Below the pieces are notes generated by a model. That model saw only the letters and a list, made by a program, of their open reading frames with translations, searched no databases and was not told the origin of the DNA. A stretch of 64,000 nucleotides of DNA, taken from positions 5,544,155 through 5,608,154 of the forward strand of contig JABAKD010000005.1 in NCBI GenBank assembly GCA_012845835.1, read 5' to 3'. This DNA comes from Undaria pinnatifida (taxonomy: Eukaryota > Sar > Phaeophyceae > Laminariales > Alariaceae). The first letter of the stretch is position 1. Each line of letters starts with the position of its first letter. The translations under genes were made by a program, and so were the position numbers. This document shows, one piece after another, positions 60,841 through 64,000 of the stretch.

Positions 60841-63820
60841 ATCATTGATCCTATCCACCAATTCATACGCGCAGAGGGGGGGGGGGGGAGCACAAAAAAA
60901 AGGAAAACCGTAAGAGCAAAAAAAGCAAAACACGCCGAGCGAACACAGGTGGTTCGGTGCGAGTGTAAGAGTAGCAGCAGACAGACGACACTTTAGTCTT
61001 CCGACCGCCACCAAAAACAAGCGAAAACGGATGTGTGCATTATTGTTACCCACAAACCCGTGGGGGGGGCGCGTTCGTGCGTTCGTGCGTGAGTGTTACC
61101 AAGAAAAAAAAAAATGAGCACAGCGTGGTACGCACAAACACGTGAACAACAAGCACTGCATGCTGCTGCTGCTGCTGATTTGAATGGTGATACTGCCGCA
61201 CCATCAACACCCCTTCAACCACCAACCAACCAACCAACCGCACGCCAGCTATCTACGTCCACGACCAAGCAGTCCGCGTCATCTCTATCTGCTTTGGCCG
61301 TCTGCCTGTCTGTACGCGTATGTAGAACATAAAATAGGAGCCACCACATGCATCACTCGTAATCATCACCACCAATAAAGACTAGTTTTGACTAAAGAGG
61401 AACCCGATAATACGACCGAACGGGGAAAACATACGTTGAACGAAAAAATAAAAAAAGGAGCGCAAAAGAGTACATGTCACCCACTCACTCGCTCACTCCT
61501 TCAGAGGGGCCCGTTCGCGGACACACACGGCGCCGCAGCCGGGCGGCTCCAAGGCGAAGCCACCAGTATGGCAACGGCGTTGGCGTATCAAGCTTCCGCG
61601 TCGCGAGCAGCAGCAGAGGCAGCAGCAACAGCAGAAACATAACAAGCGACGGCTAAGACCTCGGTGCGAAGTCAACCACGCCTAACCTACACCCCTCTTT
61701 TTCTCAAACACACCAAACCCTCCCTACCCCCTTACCTACCCCCCCCAAAAAAAAAAACAGTGCCCATCACAGCTAGTGCCCACCCCATAGCTAGTGCCCA
61801 CCACAGTCAGTGCCCATCACAGTCAGTGCCCACCGAAGGGTGAGCGAGCGAACGAAAGCCGCGATCGATCCCCCCACCCCTTCCCAATCGAACCGCCTCC
61901 TCCTTCGAGCGCGATCGTCAAAACAATCGCAACAACTGTACCCCTCCCCCCCACCCCCCTTCTCTTCCCTCCTTCTCACGACAACACAGCTATAGCTCCC
62001 CGCCGCGGTGCACAGCGCAAGCGGCACGCAAGGTGTCCCCCATCCCCTTAAACACACCGCCAACATACCCCCTAACCCCCCCCCCCCCCCAAGCGCGAAA
62101 TAAAAAACTATACTCTGATATCTCTACTCCTAGCGGAACAAAGGACGGGCCCACCAGACCGCCGCACCCACGTAAACCGACGTGCGGACAAACGTTCGTA
62201 CCGACGTACCGTACGACTGTCGTCGCGCTGCGCCAAATAAACGAAAAAATCGAATGCCGCGCGTTACTCTGGTTTTGACAGCATTAAATAACTTTACAGC
62301 GCCGGGGCTCGTCGCGCGCACTGACTCTAGCCCCGTCCAATACCCCCCTCTCCGCCCCTCAAGCGACGCCCTCTCCTACCGCTGCCGGCAAGGCAGGCGC
62401 TGGTCGTTGGAAATAGCGTAAACAAAACCAACAAAGCTACGAGTACAGACAAGCGGAAGCGGCAAAGCCGCAATCGGAACAGCAGAGCCGTAGAAACCAC
62501 ACCAACAACAGCAGTTGAAGTGGTGTCGTGTGTCCGTCAGGGGAAATATAGGTCAACTGCACTGTAATGCAGCCGTGGGAACAATCACGTAATGTTGGTC
62601 TGCAGGTGCGGCAGCAGACGGCAACAATTAAGCGTCAACAGCTACTTTTCAACACCAGTGTTCAGCACCAGTGAGTCGTTGAAAGCCATTCTTCAACACC
62701 AGCTTTCAACACCAGTTTTCAACACCACCAAAGCCGGATTTCAAAACCAGTTTTCCAGACTCAACGGCAAGGACGAGCGAGGGTCAACAATCAACGACGA
62801 ACGCCAAGCCGAAAGCAAAAACCGCTGCCCAGCGTTCCGCATCTCTCACTCTCAACACCCTCTTACCGTGTGTATGCGGTTCACACTGTTTTTTCTCTCG
62901 GCGCCATGTCTCGGACACGATAAAGCGCGCGCGCCGCTACCACCCCACCAGTCGTCTGTTTCAAACCTCCTTTTCGTTCCAAAACACCGACCCACCTACC
63001 CCTAAGCATTTTCACCGCTTCCGGCTAAAACTCCTACCCTCAAAAGCCGCGCGAAGACGCACACAGGAACAATTTAAAGAAATAAACCAAACAACGTCGT
63101 CAACGGACAGTAAAAACTCTGCACCATCAAAAGCAGAAACATTACATTATACCTCCCGCAAAACGAAAAAGACCCCCCCCCGTCCCCCCCCTGTACCCTG
63201 TACCGACCTAGCAAATCTCCCGGAGAGGCAGTTTGCAAGGGAAGGCCAAAATTAACCGGCCTTGTCACATACAAGCTTCGAAAAAGCAAAGCGTTTCACG
63301 TCCCTCCTATCCCCTCTCCCCCTCCCCTCCCCACCTCCCCATGCTCTACTCTCTCCTCTTCCCCGTCGCCTCCGCTCACTCCTCTTCACGCATCACCAGC
63401 GGTCCACATCTCAAACGCTTCCACGTCGCGTGGATTCAAACAAGAGGCGAAGAGAGATACCCCCCGCCTCATTCCGCCACGCATCCTCTACTATATATCT
63501 GCCTGCATCTCTTTGTCAATTTCGTTTTACACCAACCCAGATAAAAAACAAGTAAACTGACGAAAAAAAAAGCACCAAAAAAAAGATAACATGCAAGCAA
63601 AACCAAATCAACCAAACCAAAACAAAAAAGGGGAAAAAAAAAACCTGCAAGAGTGAGAGCAACGCAAAGCAAAAAAATAACGAGAAAAAAACAGAACAAA
63701 ACGTTCGTCTTTACCAGAAGGTACACCAACCGAGGGTACATACCATACCAGCCCGGTGAATGAAAACTACCTGGTCCAAACATAGCCTATGTTCCTCTCT
63801 TAGCGCATCGCAACGCTCTC
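60841..63820. other. Low-complexity DNA, probably including the 3' UTR of the last gene
   Basis: C-rich and CA-rich DNA with a 16-18 bp 'CAGTGCCCATCACAGTCA' tandem (61760-61832) and an array of 'TTTCAACACCAG' units (62642-62760). No gene is recognised. Some part next to 63820 should be 3' UTR of the minus-strand gene. Confidence 0.5.
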
Positions 63821-64000
63821 CTAGCGCATCGTCATCCTACGCTTGCTGTCACCGCTAGATGACCTTCCCCCACTGCTCGACCTCCCCCCCTCGGCAAAAT
63901 GCTGCCTGTACGCCGCCGCCGAGCGTGCCGCAGCCGGTTCCCTTCCCATGGCGCTCGTTCCCGCAACAGCCGCCGCTGTCGCCGCCGCTGCTTGCGCCAA
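63821..64000 (-). CDS. C-terminal end of an unidentified gene (cut by the window edge)
   Basis: An open minus-strand frame enters at 64000 and stops with TAG at 63821-63823. It gives 59 residues: an Ala-rich stretch, 'GREPAAARSAAAYRQHFAEG', then a Ser/Gly/Arg-rich tail ending 'DSKRRMTMR'. Base composition is GC-rich like the other exons and unlike the C/A-rich DNA to its left, and minus strand is what the alternating layout predicts. The tail is low complexity, so no family can be named. An upstream exon boundary inside this stretch cannot be excluded. Confidence 0.55.
   Translation of the reverse strand: MAQAAAATAAAVAGTSAMGREPAAARSAAAYRQHFAEGGRSSSGGRSSSGDSKRRMTMR

Overview
This is nuclear DNA of a photosynthetic stramenopile, most likely a brown alga. 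I see many small exons, GT-AG introns up to about 5.6 kb, C-rich intron 3' ends, abundant degraded retroelements, and a plastid protein with a heterokont-type signal ('SAFVTP') at its N-terminus. The species is inference. All gene models were assembled by hand by joining exons with compatible splice phase and family homology. No RNA evidence was available.

Four complete genes and one partial gene alternate strictly between strands: LYSA (-, 11310 to 2742), TRAPPC6 (+, 11546 to 16666), a YigZ/UPF0029 protein (-, 23032 to 17981), COG5 (+, 23287 to 43294), and the 3' end of an unidentified gene (-, 64000 to 63821). Two pairs are head to head, with only 235 and 254 bp between start codons, so each gap is probably a bidirectional promoter. 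The other junctions are tail to tail.

LYSA makes lysine in the plastid. TRAPPC6 and COG5 are subunits of two Golgi tethering complexes (TRAPP and COG). The YigZ-like protein has bacterial domain architecture plus an N-terminal extension. The genes do not form one pathway; their shared feature is the alternating layout.

Introns and the 20.5-kb gap between COG5 and the last gene are full of repeats. They include four 5'-truncated copies of one non-LTR retrotransposon ending in oligo(C), all sense-oriented in TRAPPC6 and COG5 introns; a 666-bp AAC microsatellite in the YigZ intron; a repeat of more than 0.9 kb in two COG5 introns; a 2.2-kb LTR element with matching LTRs and 4-bp target duplications; two miniature LTR (TRIM-like) elements; and a roughly 90-bp MITE-like family with inverted ends. 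Bases 1-2741 contain a diverged tandem repeat of about 650 bp. Bases 58000-63820 are low-complexity sequence without a recognisable gene.
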